From NCBI GenBank assembly GCA_017507005.1, contig JAFWBT010000011.1:1-55936 (forward strand): a stretch of DNA of 55,936 nucleotides, in the 5' to 3' direction. The notes beneath the pieces were generated by a model. The model saw only the letters and a list, made by a program, of their open reading frames with translations. It was not told the origin of the DNA and did not search any database. Positions 19,901 through 29,012 of the stretch are shown here, piece after piece (positions within the stretch are counted from its first letter, which is position 1; the number at the start of each line of letters is the position of its first letter). The DNA comes from Clostridia bacterium (GTDB taxonomy: Bacteria > Bacillota > Clostridia > Christensenellales > Borkfalkiaceae). The position numbers were made by a program, and so were the translations under genes.

Positions 19901-22900
19901 TTGATGCGTGGTATGGCGGTATGTAACGTACAAATCGTCAACGAATACACGGGCGAAGTGGTATGGCAGGAAGTAAAGACGAACGTGGCGAAGGGCTACG
20001 CAAACGGCGGTTCGGCTCGTCCTGGGTTCATTGAAGTCGAGTTCAATCCTTATGAATTGAATTTGCCCAACAACACGAAATATCGTTTCTCGATGGAAGG
20101 CTATCTTGATTACGGTGACGGCACGCAAGGCAATAGCAATTCCTTCACGTTCACCTTTAAGACGGACTATGAAAGACCTACGCTCGTTGGTGTAAAACTG
20201 CGTTACGAAGAGTATATGGACGCAAACGAAGAAATTCAGACGCGTATCTATCTCGACGCGACGACGTTCGATAACAACTACGCGCAAGCAATGCTTCTTT
20301 GCTACGTAGACGCAACGAACACGGTGCAGTTGCTTACCGATTATATCACGCCGATTTATTCGGATAGAGCAGGTCAAACGGTGACCACCTCTATTGAGAT
20401 TACCGATTATTACGAAGATTATTTTGAAAAGCTGTATCTTCAGGTAGAAGACTACGCGATGAACTACGAAATTTACCAGCTGTCGTTGGACGAAGCGATT
20501 GCTTTCCCCGAACGTCTTGCGTTTGAAGAAAGCGAACTGCATCTCAACCTCAACGGCTCGGCAAAGCCCGATGTAATCGTAACCCCTGAAAAGACGCAGC
20601 GTTACGACCTCGTTTGGACGTCCAACAACGAAAACGTTGCCGTTGTAAAAGACGGTGAAATTTACGCAGTAGGCGTAGGGGAAACGTACGTTACCGTATA
20701 CGCTACGCGTTCGGACGTACTGTTAAAGCCCAGCGCGCGTATCAGGGTAATCGTAACGGACGACGTGGTGGAAACGCCCAAATATAAGGGTTTGAAATTC
20801 GATCTTATCGAAGATAAGAAAGAAACGGTGATCGATCCCACCAACAGAACGGTGGAAGTTCACCCCAACGAATATATTCCTTTCAAAATCGTCACCGATC
20901 CTTGGTATATGCCCGATATGAAGGTGGTGTGGAAGAGCTCCAACCCCTACATTGCAACCGTTGATGAAAACGGTATGGTACATACTCTTCGTGAAGGCTC
21001 GTGTACGATTAGCGCACAGCAGGTAAACGAAGACGGAACGCTCGGGTTCTTCTCGGCGAACTCCTATCTCGCGGTAGGTCCTGAATTCGTTATTAACAGC
21101 TATATTTTGGAAGAATATCACGGCGTAGGCGGCGACGTCGTTGTACCCGAAGAACTCAACTTCATGTATATTGATGAAGAGTGCTTTATGGACAACAAGA
21201 CGATTACGAGCTTCGTCGTTCCCGAAGACGTAATGGAGATTTGGGAAAAGGCGTTCTACGGCTGTACCGCGCTCGAATACGTGAAATTCCCTAAGAGCTT
21301 GACGCTCGTAGACGATTCGGCGTTTGAAGGCTGTACGTCGCTCGAAACGGTAGATTTGACCGATTCGCTCTCCATCATCTTCGCGCACCGTACCTTCTAC
21401 GGCTGTACGTCGCTGAAAGAAATCGTCAACGACGAACGTCTGACGGCGGTGTGGAACTATACGTTTGCTAACTGTTCCGCACTCGAAAGCTTGAATATTT
21501 CCAACCTCGTACAGGTAGGTAAATATGCGTTCTCCGGCTGTACGTCGCTGAAAGACCTTACGATGTCCCGTTATACGGTGATTGGCGAAGGTATGTTCTA
21601 CGGCTGTTCGAGCCTGAAAGAAGTGACCGTACCTGCTGAATATATCGGCAAGGATGCGTTCTACGCTTGTAGCAGTCTTGAAAAAGTCGTCTTGAACGGC
21701 AACACGATTGTCGGTGAGAGCGCGTTTAGAGGCTGTGTTGCGCTCAAACATCTGTATATGCCCGGTAGAATATACGAAATCCGCGAACGCGCGTTTGAAG
21801 GCTGTACGTCGATGCGTATCCTCGTATTGCCCGATTGCGAAGTGGAAGTAGGCAAAAACGCGTTCTTCCAGTGCAGCACGTTGGCTACGGTGGGTATCCG
21901 TGACAATACGCTGTTGAACTTCGGTGAGGCGTTCCGTGAATGCGGCGCTTTGAAGACGGTGGGCTATGCAACGCTCAGCTACTCGGAAGAAAGCGGCTAT
22001 GCAAACGTATTTGATGCGGACAAGAAAGAAACGAACAACTATTCGATTGAAAACAATATCGTTTACAATCGTGACAAAACTTCGCTTGTATTTGCTCCTA
22101 CGCTGGTAACCGAGGCAAACGTTCCCGCAACGGTAACGAAGATTGCGCCCGGCGCGTTCTACGGCAAGAGCAAGCTCACGTCCGTGACGTTGCCCGACGG
22201 CTTGAAAGAGATTGGCGATTACGCGTTCTCGTACACGGGTATCACGTCGCTGACAATCCCCGCGAGCGTAGAAAAAATCGGGGTAGGCGCGTTCTCCTAT
22301 TGCTTTACTTTGAAAGAAGTCATCTTCGAGGACGGCAGCGCGATTAAAGAAATTCCCGAAGGCTGCTTCAACAGCACGTATGCGCTCAAAGAAGTAGCGT
22401 TGCCCGTATCGGTAGAAACGATTGGCGCGTATGCGTTCGGCGCAGGCGCACTCTCGTCCTTCTACGCACAGGGCGGCGAAGCGGAAAAGGGCGTATTCAA
22501 CGGCGAAGGCTTGGCGGTGAAGAACATGGGCGAAGGCGCGTTCAGCGCTTGTAGCTTCGTGACCGTCGTACTTCCTACGACGCTCGAATCGCTGGGCACG
22601 AGCGCATTCTCGCTCAACCCGTTGTTGGAAGAAGTAACCTTCCGGTCCAACGTAACGATGGGGGACGCAGTGTTCTTCGATTCGACGAATTTGGAAACGG
22701 TGGTATTCCACGACGAAATGACGTCGATTGGTAATTACACCTTCGCGTCTACGGCAGGACAGCACTCCCTTAAATACGTAACGATTCCTACGCAGCTTAC
22801 GGAAGTTGGCGCGTACACCTTCTCCAACTGTTTCGTTCTGGAAGAACTGACGTTGCCTACGGGCGTTACGAAAGTTGGCGAATATGCGTTCTACGGCTGT

Positions 22901-24445
22901 ACGAAGCTGGGCGATATCTATCTTTCCAACGTAGAAACGATTGGCGATTACGCGTTCACGAACACGGCGGCGTTCAAGGCAGTGGATTTGGCTTCGGCAA
23001 AATCGATTGGTATGTACGCGTTCTATCAGAGTGGTATTGAGGAAGCGAACGTTCCCGTTGTGGAAATGATTGCAGAAGGCGGTCTTGCGTACACCCGTTT
23101 GGAATGGTTGGATTTGCCCGCTTGCCTTGATACGCTTGGCTCTGGTGCGTTCCATTACAACTTCTATCTCGATGGTATCCGTATCGAAGAAAACGACAAA
23201 TACTTTATCGATCCGTTGACGCAGGACGGCTACGGCGTATTGTATTCCTACCGCCTGAACGGCAAGTATCAGGTGGAGGCATATCCCGGCGGCAACCCGT
23301 TGAGAGCGTACACCATTCTCGAAGGCACGCAGCGTGTCGGTGAAATGGCGTTTACGGGCGCGAATACGTTGTATTCGATTTACTGCCCGAACTCGCTGGA
23401 AACGATTGCGGATAAGGCGTTCTACGATTGCGGCGCTATGGATTACAACTTCCTCAGCGTAAACGCTCCCAACTTGGAAGCGAGATATATCGAAGGGGAT
23501 TTGTATGAACCCGATTCATGGATGTACGAAGTATTCGCAAGAAACGGTTCGTATGCAGATGAACGTTTCTATGCAAACTTCTACTATTATGCAATGTTCC
23601 TCTATTATGGCTATTATCCTTACGGAACGACCTACGGTTTGATGCTCACCTATCCCGTGAACGGCGTAGGCTACGACGAATTCATTTGGTCGTGCTTCTT
23701 CCAGGATATTTACTACACGGACGAAACGATTGACGAAACGACGATGGCGGCGGTGGAAGCCGTAGCGGCTCTGCCCTCAATTGAAGAAATCAACGGATTG
23801 GTCAGCGCATCCGATCAGGTAGCGGCAGCAATCCGCGCGCAGGAAATCACCGATCTTTTGAAAGCGGCTCGTGAATTGTACTCGAATATCGTCAGCGAAA
23901 CGCAGATTGGTTTCTTTGAAGGTAACTATGACGGCGTAAACTACTTGCAAGAACTGACGAGAAAAGAAATGGCAATGCGTCCCGTGAAAGATCATTTCGG
24001 CATCATCACTTCGGTAATATCTATCACCCTCATCACCACGCCTGACAAGATGTCGTACGTGGAGGGTGAAAAGATTGATACGACGGGTATGGTCGTACAG
24101 GCAACGTTTGACGACGGTACGAAGCAAATCGTAGAAGACTATACGTTGTCCACGTACGAAGCAACGCTCACGGGTGGTAGAATCACGGTATTCTACGGCG
24201 GTCAGACGACGTCTTTCCGTGTCAGCGTCAGCCCGAAAGAATACGATGATCCTGTTGACCCCGACAGCTCGTCTTCTGATTCCTCGTCGGATAGCGAATC
24301 GACGTTGGATAGCGGCTCGACGGGTAAGAAGAAAGGATGTGGCGGCGGCTGTAAATCGGTCGTTGGCGGCGAAGTAGCCCTCGTGGGTATCGGCTTTGCC
24401 GTATGGATGCTCAGCAAAAAGAAAAAGGATGGAGATGAAGAATGA
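16940..24445 (+). CDS. Giant S8 subtilase with LRR, Big domains and Cys-containing C-terminal tail
   Basis: A 2,501-residue secreted protease starting 17 bases after the previous stop, with GGGAGG upstream. It has a classical signal peptide without a lipobox, then a propeptide-like region (~60-190). The S8 triad is intact: Asp226 (AVLDTGTD), His300 (SSHGLHVAG) and Ser668 (SGTSMATP). A PA insert (~535-600) and Fn3-like domains follow. A Big_2-like Ig domain (~1200-1270) precedes a long LRR_5 array (~1390-2150), and a Big_3/4-like domain (KMSYVEGEKIDTTGM) lies near 2360-2430. The C-terminus is a Ser/Asp linker, then KKKGCGGGC, a ~17-residue hydrophobic span and a Lys-rich tail. This replaces the lipid anchor of its upstream paralogue and resembles a sorting signal. 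Its stop overlaps the next start by 4 bases. Confidence 0.88.
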   Translation: MKKTVKRISVLALSAFMAVSTGLGVWQSSAELTAAQTVGNTNAATSKPISQREYDVDFEKAEGVDVSQLFIDNFNPEVVKTNRLDPTEDYVAVINLGGGSLSEKAIEAGMSVAEYSETFAAKTARAAISKEIDAFLTKVSAIGVDAEVVYRYDTLTKGVALRAKGGDFDKIADIKEVESVVLSEHYAAPKVLEISNDTNVYATGIYNTSEIDPALRGNGTAIAVLDTGTDVQHPAFQTSNFYATEYALTREDIESRLQYTRAAGFDKEASVENVYKSEKLPFAFDYADKDSNVYPSYSSHGLHVAGIIAGNHTEVDEATATSDPDLKFEYDEDKGTHYFEGVVPDAQIVTMKVFTDNVDDEALGGADTENILAALEDAVTIGVDIINMSLGSSAGFSSYVDEYMESVYDAIENAGISLVCAASNDYSSGYGGENGTNLTSDPDSATVGSPSTYHAAISVASINGQRDPYMLAEEETMVFFTEATDGNSNKMDFVGDIFTKLKADGLMPAASERFEMQYVVIPGLGRSYNYSANIRSKLQSQPSIALVQRGTTTFEEKMKIAKENGAVAIMIYNNVAGKISMTMGAKNKSDIIPSCSITMDVGNQMVSAATDSVGTIVLDKSFLSGPFMSDFSSWGPTPSLELKPEITAYGGNVTSSVAGGYDVYSGTSMATPNMAGAVAIIRRHLKNLYPEMTPQELAARTYQLMMSTAGIVLNEYGDPYSPRKQGAGIANIEAALASQSYITVKDKEGNESAKSKIELGDDPDRKGVYNLHFTVNNASEEFARYQVGWYVMTETVSSDGKTVAEKSNILDDANVKVWINGELNTRGQFMVMGGESVSVTMRIILSDANKEFLNKYFENGMYVEGFATLKQISTGLASGEMHDLTLPFLAFYGDWTDAPMLDYSLYEIEANKADDSIPDDEKHEIKFFSTTPYSKYGEKYILPMGMYLYNLPDGADPIYATEDKASLSIYHEATHETAYEFYAVYAGLMRGMAVCNVQIVNEYTGEVVWQEVKTNVAKGYANGGSARPGFIEVEFNPYELNLPNNTKYRFSMEGYLDYGDGTQGNSNSFTFTFKTDYERPTLVGVKLRYEEYMDANEEIQTRIYLDATTFDNNYAQAMLLCYVDATNTVQLLTDYITPIYSDRAGQTVTTSIEITDYYEDYFEKLYLQVEDYAMNYEIYQLSLDEAIAFPERLAFEESELHLNLNGSAKPDVIVTPEKTQRYDLVWTSNNENVAVVKDGEIYAVGVGETYVTVYATRSDVLLKPSARIRVIVTDDVVETPKYKGLKFDLIEDKKETVIDPTNRTVEVHPNEYIPFKIVTDPWYMPDMKVVWKSSNPYIATVDENGMVHTLREGSCTISAQQVNEDGTLGFFSANSYLAVGPEFVINSYILEEYHGVGGDVVVPEELNFMYIDEECFMDNKTITSFVVPEDVMEIWEKAFYGCTALEYVKFPKSLTLVDDSAFEGCTSLETVDLTDSLSIIFAHRTFYGCTSLKEIVNDERLTAVWNYTFANCSALESLNISNLVQVGKYAFSGCTSLKDLTMSRYTVIGEGMFYGCSSLKEVTVPAEYIGKDAFYACSSLEKVVLNGNTIVGESAFRGCVALKHLYMPGRIYEIRERAFEGCTSMRILVLPDCEVEVGKNAFFQCSTLATVGIRDNTLLNFGEAFRECGALKTVGYATLSYSEESGYANVFDADKKETNNYSIENNIVYNRDKTSLVFAPTLVTEANVPATVTKIAPGAFYGKSKLTSVTLPDGLKEIGDYAFSYTGITSLTIPASVEKIGVGAFSYCFTLKEVIFEDGSAIKEIPEGCFNSTYALKEVALPVSVETIGAYAFGAGALSSFYAQGGEAEKGVFNGEGLAVKNMGEGAFSACSFVTVVLPTTLESLGTSAFSLNPLLEEVTFRSNVTMGDAVFFDSTNLETVVFHDEMTSIGNYTFASTAGQHSLKYVTIPTQLTEVGAYTFSNCFVLEELTLPTGVTKVGEYAFYGCTKLGDIYLSNVETIGDYAFTNTAAFKAVDLASAKSIGMYAFYQSGIEEANVPVVEMIAEGGLAYTRLEWLDLPACLDTLGSGAFHYNFYLDGIRIEENDKYFIDPLTQDGYGVLYSYRLNGKYQVEAYPGGNPLRAYTILEGTQRVGEMAFTGANTLYSIYCPNSLETIADKAFYDCGAMDYNFLSVNAPNLEARYIEGDLYEPDSWMYEVFARNGSYADERFYANFYYYAMFLYYGYYPYGTTYGLMLTYPVNGVGYDEFIWSCFFQDIYYTDETIDETTMAAVEAVAALPSIEEINGLVSASDQVAAAIRAQEITDLLKAARELYSNIVSETQIGFFEGNYDGVNYLQELTRKEMAMRPVKDHFGIITSVISITLITTPDKMSYVEGEKIDTTGMVVQATFDDGTKQIVEDYTLSTYEATLTGGRITVFYGGQTTSFRVSVSPKEYDDPVDPDSSSSDSSSDSESTLDSGSTGKKKGCGGGCKSVVGGEVALVGIGFAVWMLSKKKKDGDEE

Positions 24446-25140
24446 GTAAGTTGAAAAAGATCAACGTGATCTTACTCTCTTTAATCACAACGCTCGGCTT
24501 TGGCGCATGCACAACGCCGAGCGGGGAAATCCCTGAAGGATACGACGTTGTCGTTACGTATTATTTTAACGGCGGCGCGATGGAAAAGTATTCGGAAAGG
24601 GAGGATATCACCGTGTATTACAAACCTGGCTCGTATATTGCCGAGCCTGGTGTGACGACGTTAGAGCTGGACGAAGTAAAACGTACAGGCTATTCGTCGG
24701 GCGGTTGGTATTACGCGCAAACGGATGAAAACGGTAACGTCGTACTCGACGAGAACGAAAATCCGATTGCGTCCGACCGAAAATTCGATTTCGTCTCGGA
24801 AACGGTCACGTCGGATATCACGCTCGTGATCAAATGGGAAGGAAAGATCAAGGTAATATTTAATCATTTGTATTCCACGCAGTCGAAAGAATACAGTAAG
24901 GCGTACAAAACGGGTGACGCGTTCAAGCGTCCCGGTCTTGAAACTTCGGCAAAAGGTGGAAAGGTAGAGGGCTATTATTGGTCGTACGACGAGGCGACGG
25001 ATACGTATACGGATGAAATCGTATTCGACGGCTTGACGTTTGACGATCTTAGCGCAAGACTGGGCGAAACGCCTGAAAAGGACGGGGATTATTCGGTACT
25101 GCACGTATACGTAAAACTCGTACCTGAAACAGAAGAATAA
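24442..25140 (+). CDS. Small InlB-repeat lipoprotein
   Basis: A 232-residue lipoprotein whose start overlaps the preceding stop (ATGA), so translation is probably coupled. The signal peptide ends in GFGAC with Cys23 as the lipidation site. Two beta units resemble Listeria-Bacteroides repeats (TGYSSGGWYY and a degenerate second copy). No catalytic motif is visible. It sits between the second giant subtilase and the oligopeptide-binding protein, which suggests an accessory role on the cell surface, for instance in substrate capture. That role is only an inference from position. Confidence 0.75.
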   Translation: MSKLKKINVILLSLITTLGFGACTTPSGEIPEGYDVVVTYYFNGGAMEKYSEREDITVYYKPGSYIAEPGVTTLELDEVKRTGYSSGGWYYAQTDENGNVVLDENENPIASDRKFDFVSETVTSDITLVIKWEGKIKVIFNHLYSTQSKEYSKAYKTGDAFKRPGLETSAKGGKVEGYYWSYDEATDTYTDEIVFDGLTFDDLSARLGETPEKDGDYSVLHVYVKLVPETEE

Positions 25141-25168
25141 ATAAAATGATATAAAGGAGATAAAAAAA

Positions 25169-27580
25169 ATGACAGAAACCAGCAAGAGAAAATCGCTGTT
25201 TGCGAAAATTCTGGCAGTAAGCCTTGCCTTGTCTATGGGCATGATGACGGCTTGCGGCGGCGGTGGTGAAAAAGCGAGCGTTGGCGGCGGGGAATCTCAG
25301 CAACCTAGCTCGGAAACGAGTGTACCTAATGAAGAACAGGGCAAGAAATACGACAATGAAACGACGCCCGTTACCTTCTCGGTAGGCGAACTCGATGGCG
25401 TATTCAACCCCTTCTATTCCACGTCGGCATACGACGGTGAAATCGCAGGTATGACGCAGATTAGTATGCTCAGCTCCGACGCAAACGGCGGCGTGGCTTA
25501 CGGCCGCGAAGAGCCCGTTATGACGTTGGATATGACGCAGACGATGTACGACGAAAACGGTGAAGTAACGGAAGACGGTACGTCCGACGGTACGACGGAA
25601 TACAAATTCCTCATCAAGAACGGTGTTAAAGATAGCAAGGGCTACGACATCACGATTGACGACGTCCTGTTCAATATGTACGTATATCTCGACCCCGTAT
25701 ACAACGGTTCTTCGACGATGTACTCCACGAAAATTCAGGGCTTGACGGCGTATAAGACGGGTAAAGAAGGCAGTAGCGAAGAAGAAGCGGCTGGCCTTAA
25801 CACGACGGCGCTTGCGAACGCGCGTGCAACGATTGTAAATATGGTACTGTATGCAAACGCAACGTATCTGCCCGATCAGTATCAGCATTCGTTCACGACG
25901 GAACAAATCGAAGAATACGAATCGTATATTGAAAAATTGCACGGTTTCTTTGAAGAAATGTTGCCTATGGATTGGAACGGCGCCGCAAACAGCATGGAAA
26001 CGGCGAAGGAAAACTATATCCTCGTTGACGGCGACGAATACCGTGAAAACAAAGTAAATCCCAGAACGTACGAAATTTCGCAGGTATGGGAATATTTCTG
26101 TATCAACCAAGGTCTTTGCCAGTACGTAGAGGTAAACGATAAGGATAAGACGGACGAAGAAACGCCTCGTTATTACGTAATCGTTGACACGGGTATCCAG
26201 AACGATATCGAAGAAGCAACGAAGAACCTTACCGATTCTGAAGCGATTTTGGAAGCAGGCAAGAAAATCTGTTTCGACGCAATGCGAGATGAATACAAGA
26301 CCTATGGTAAAGTGCAGGATTTGTGCTATTACTTCTCCGTAGGTAACGACCTCCTTGAATACCTCCGCGGTATCGAGCTGGAAAAGCTCACCTCGCAGGC
26401 AGACTCCGTCAAGAGCATCAGCGGTATTTCCACGGAAAGCGTGACGACGTTCAACGGCGTTACGTACGCAGAACCCCACGACGTATTGAAGATCGTTATC
26501 AACGGCGTTGACCCTAAGGCTGTTTGGAACTTTGCGTTCACCGTAGCGCCTATGCGTTATTATGCAAGCCAAGAACAGATTGATTTGTTTGACGGTGTTG
26601 AACACTTCGGCGTAGAAAAGAGCTCCACGAAATATCGTGACGATCAGCTTAAAAACGTAGAACGTATGGGTCTGCCCATCGGCGGCGGCGCGTATATGGC
26701 AAGCTCGGCAGACGGTTCGCCTGCAAAGACGAGAACGGATTTCAGATCCAAGAACGTTGTATACTATCAGCGCAACCCTTATTTCTACACGCTTGGTATC
26801 GACTCTCCTACGGCAACGGAAGCAGATTATGCAAAGAGTGAATCGGCAGCAGATACGCCTATCCACAACGCAAAGATTAAATATATCCGTTATCAGGTAG
26901 TTTCTTCTTCCAACGTTATGGGCGCAATGATTGCAGGCGAAATCGATTACAGCGGTGACATCTCGGCTAAACAGCAGACGATTAACCAGCTCAACGAATA
27001 TAGCTATCTCGACTACGCTCGTCAGCCGAACAACGGTTACGGTTATATCGGTCTTAACGCGAAATACGTACAAGATATCGAAGTTCGTCGTTTGATTATG
27101 TACGCTATGGACCGTGAACTTATCACGGACAGCTACTACACGGGCGGCTTGGGCAGCATTATCGAACGTCCTATGACGACCAACTCGTGGGCATATCCCG
27201 AAGGCGCAACGACGTATTACACGCAGGAATGGTTTATCGACCATTACGCAGAAGCGTACGGCATCACGTTGTCGCCTAGCGCAGATACGGCAGTATTCGT
27301 AGAAAACGCATTGAAAGCACTCGGCTACCAGAAATCGGGTGGTATCTATCAGAAGAAACTCTCCGATAACAAGACGACTTCCAAGCTTGAATACACCTTC
27401 ACGATTGCAGGGGAAACGAAAGACCACCCCGCATACGCAGTATTCGCAGCGGCAGCAGAAGATTTGAACAAAGCAGGTATGAAGATTTCCGTTAAGACGG
27501 ACGCGCAGGCTCTTTCCAAGCTCGCAAACGGTTCGCTTTCCGTATGGGCAGCAGCGTGGGGGCAGCGCAATCGACCCTGA
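25169..27580 (+). CDS. oppA: Oligopeptide-binding lipoprotein OppA, N-terminal part (frameshifted)
   Basis: A family 5 extracellular solute-binding protein (SBP_bac_5) feeding the Opp transporter encoded next. AAAGGAGAT precedes the ATG, and Cys29 (MMTAC) is the lipidation site. Family motifs include the N-terminal GELDGVFNPFYS and the later YIGLNAKY...DIEVRRLIMYAMDR. This frame stops after 803 residues because a run of five G (27558-27562) holds one base too many. With four G the protein reads on as AAWGSAIDPDLYQ into the next frame and would total about 922 residues. That is much longer than the usual 500-600, with an extra Tyr/Glu-rich segment near residues 170-420. A sequencing error, a real mutation or recoding are all possible. 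Confidence 0.85.
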   Translation: MTETSKRKSLFAKILAVSLALSMGMMTACGGGGEKASVGGGESQQPSSETSVPNEEQGKKYDNETTPVTFSVGELDGVFNPFYSTSAYDGEIAGMTQISMLSSDANGGVAYGREEPVMTLDMTQTMYDENGEVTEDGTSDGTTEYKFLIKNGVKDSKGYDITIDDVLFNMYVYLDPVYNGSSTMYSTKIQGLTAYKTGKEGSSEEEAAGLNTTALANARATIVNMVLYANATYLPDQYQHSFTTEQIEEYESYIEKLHGFFEEMLPMDWNGAANSMETAKENYILVDGDEYRENKVNPRTYEISQVWEYFCINQGLCQYVEVNDKDKTDEETPRYYVIVDTGIQNDIEEATKNLTDSEAILEAGKKICFDAMRDEYKTYGKVQDLCYYFSVGNDLLEYLRGIELEKLTSQADSVKSISGISTESVTTFNGVTYAEPHDVLKIVINGVDPKAVWNFAFTVAPMRYYASQEQIDLFDGVEHFGVEKSSTKYRDDQLKNVERMGLPIGGGAYMASSADGSPAKTRTDFRSKNVVYYQRNPYFYTLGIDSPTATEADYAKSESAADTPIHNAKIKYIRYQVVSSSNVMGAMIAGEIDYSGDISAKQQTINQLNEYSYLDYARQPNNGYGYIGLNAKYVQDIEVRRLIMYAMDRELITDSYYTGGLGSIIERPMTTNSWAYPEGATTYYTQEWFIDHYAEAYGITLSPSADTAVFVENALKALGYQKSGGIYQKKLSDNKTTSKLEYTFTIAGETKDHPAYAVFAAAAEDLNKAGMKISVKTDAQALSKLANGSLSVWAAAWGQRNRP

Positions 27581-27581
27581 C

Positions 27582-27938
27582 TTGTATCAGGTATATCATA
27601 AGTATTCGCAGGCGACCAGCGTAAACAACTGGGGCTATTCGACGATTCTCGATAGCAACAACAGCACGCTGTACAAGTCGGAACTTTCCATCATTGATAA
27701 ACTCTCGAAGAATATCGACCTCGCGCGCGCAACGCTCGATCAGGACGTTCGTGCAGACATCTATTCGGAAGCGTTGGACGATATTATGGAACTCGCAGTA
27801 GAGCTTCCTACCTACCAGCGTGTAAACCTGTTGGTATACAATTCGTCGAAGATAGATCCTGCGTCCTTGACGGCAAAGAACGAACTTACGGCGTACAGAG
27901 GGCTCATCGAAAAGATTTGGGAACTCGATTTACTCTAA
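27582..27938 (+). pseudogene. oppA: C-terminal fragment of OppA after the frameshift
   Basis: The last ~118 codons of the oligopeptide-binding protein, in the frame left after the extra G at 27558-27562. It carries the usual closing part of SBP_bac_5 proteins (a stretch with ATLDQDVRADIYSEALDDIM, then LPTYQRVNLLVYN). It has no ribosome binding site or credible start codon, and the nominal first codon is TTG inside a continuous coding stretch. It should be read as one gene with 25169-27580. The preserved reading of this tail argues for a sequencing artefact or a very recent mutation. Confidence 0.85.
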
Positions 27939-27952
27939 TGATATAATGATTT

Positions 27953-27980
27953 CGTCGCGGCAAACGTTTTTGCCGCGACG
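27953..27980 (+). terminator. 12-bp stem-loop between oppA and oppB
   Basis: A perfect 12-bp GC-rich inverted repeat (27953-27964 with 27969-27980) with a CGTT loop is followed by A-rich, not U-rich, sequence. Such hairpins between a binding-protein gene and its permease genes usually protect the upstream mRNA or partly stop transcription, giving more binding protein than permease. That role is inferred. Confidence 0.6.
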
Positions 27981-28001
27981 GAAAAAAAGGATGCTTTGTT
28001 T

Positions 28002-29000
28002 ATGGTTAAGTACATAGTAAAAAGACTGTTGATGTGCCTATTGATTTTGTTTGGCGTATCAATTATTATCTATTTCCTTGTACTGCTGATGCCTGCCGAT
28101 TACGTCGATCAGAAGTTTGCTTCGCAGATTGCGCAAGGCGCGATGGATAAAGCGGCTATTCAGGAAATGAAAGAAAAATATGCCCTGGCGGATAAATCCT
28201 TCGGGGGCATTCTCAACGGCTACGTTCGCTGGCTTGGCGGCGTATGCACGGGGGACTTGGGCAGATCGTTCAAATACGATATGCCCGTTACCACCGTTAT
28301 CGTAGAGAACATGGGTATCTCGTTCGGTATCTCGTTCGTAGCGCTCATTTTGCAGTTCGTCATTGCAATTCCTTTGGGGATTAAGGCGGCTTGCAATCAG
28401 TACGGCAAGATTGACTACACCGTTACGGTGTTGACGATGATGGGTATTTCGTTGCCCACATTCTTCTTGGCTGCGCTCCTTGTTCAGGTGTTCTCTATCA
28501 ACCTCGGTTGGTTCCCCGTAAACGGCTTGGTTACGGCAAATTTGCCCGTAGATACCAGCTCGTTTGAAAGATTTTTGGATGAATTGTGGCATTTGGTATT
28601 GCCTATGACGACGCTCGTTATTCTTTCGATTGGCGGTCTTATGCGTCATACGCGTACGAATATGCTGGAAGTGCTCAACGCCGACTATATCCGTACGGCG
28701 CGCGCAAAGGGTTTGTCCGAACGTACCGTCGTGTATAAGCACGCGTTCAAGAACACGATGATTCCCATCGTCACCATGACGGCAGGGATTATCCCCAGCT
28801 TGTTCGGCGGTGCAATGATCACGGAAACGGTGTTCGGTATTCCCGGTATCGGTAAAATGGCGTACGACGCGCTCAAAATTGGGGACGTGCCTTTCGTAAT
28901 GGGCTATAACATGTTCCTTGCAATCTTGACGGTAATCGGCACGCTGTTGTCCGATCTTATGTATATGTTGGTTGACCCTCGTGTCAAGCTGACGAAATAA
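28002..29000 (+). CDS. oppB: Oligopeptide ABC transporter permease OppB
   Basis: A 332-residue inner-membrane permease of the peptide/nickel class (BPD_transp_1). It has an N-terminal membrane span (VKRLLMCLLILFGVSIII), a periplasmic-type loop, and five further spans from about residue 100. The EAA-type cytoplasmic motif that contacts the ATPases is present (ADYIRTARAKGLSE). I chose the ATG at 28002 because the protein then begins MVKYIVKRLL like its family. A TTG six bases upstream is closer to the AAGG at 27987-27990 and is a possible alternative. It pairs with OppC, whose start is 12 bases after its stop. Confidence 0.92.
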   Translation: MVKYIVKRLLMCLLILFGVSIIIYFLVLLMPADYVDQKFASQIAQGAMDKAAIQEMKEKYALADKSFGGILNGYVRWLGGVCTGDLGRSFKYDMPVTTVIVENMGISFGISFVALILQFVIAIPLGIKAACNQYGKIDYTVTVLTMMGISLPTFFLAALLVQVFSINLGWFPVNGLVTANLPVDTSSFERFLDELWHLVLPMTTLVILSIGGLMRHTRTNMLEVLNADYIRTARAKGLSERTVVYKHAFKNTMIPIVTMTAGIIPSLFGGAMITETVFGIPGIGKMAYDALKIGDVPFVMGYNMFLAILTVIGTLLSDLMYMLVDPRVKLTK

Positions 29001-29012
29001 GGAGGCGGTCTG

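Noticed and set aside
16871-20542. A 1,223-codon open frame on the minus strand opposite the start of the second giant protease
   Set aside because: It lies wholly antisense to a gene with signal peptide, intact catalytic triad and domain order. Its translation is Arg/Val/Phe-rich with no recognisable domain. It is open because the sense gene avoids TTA, CTA and TCA codons.
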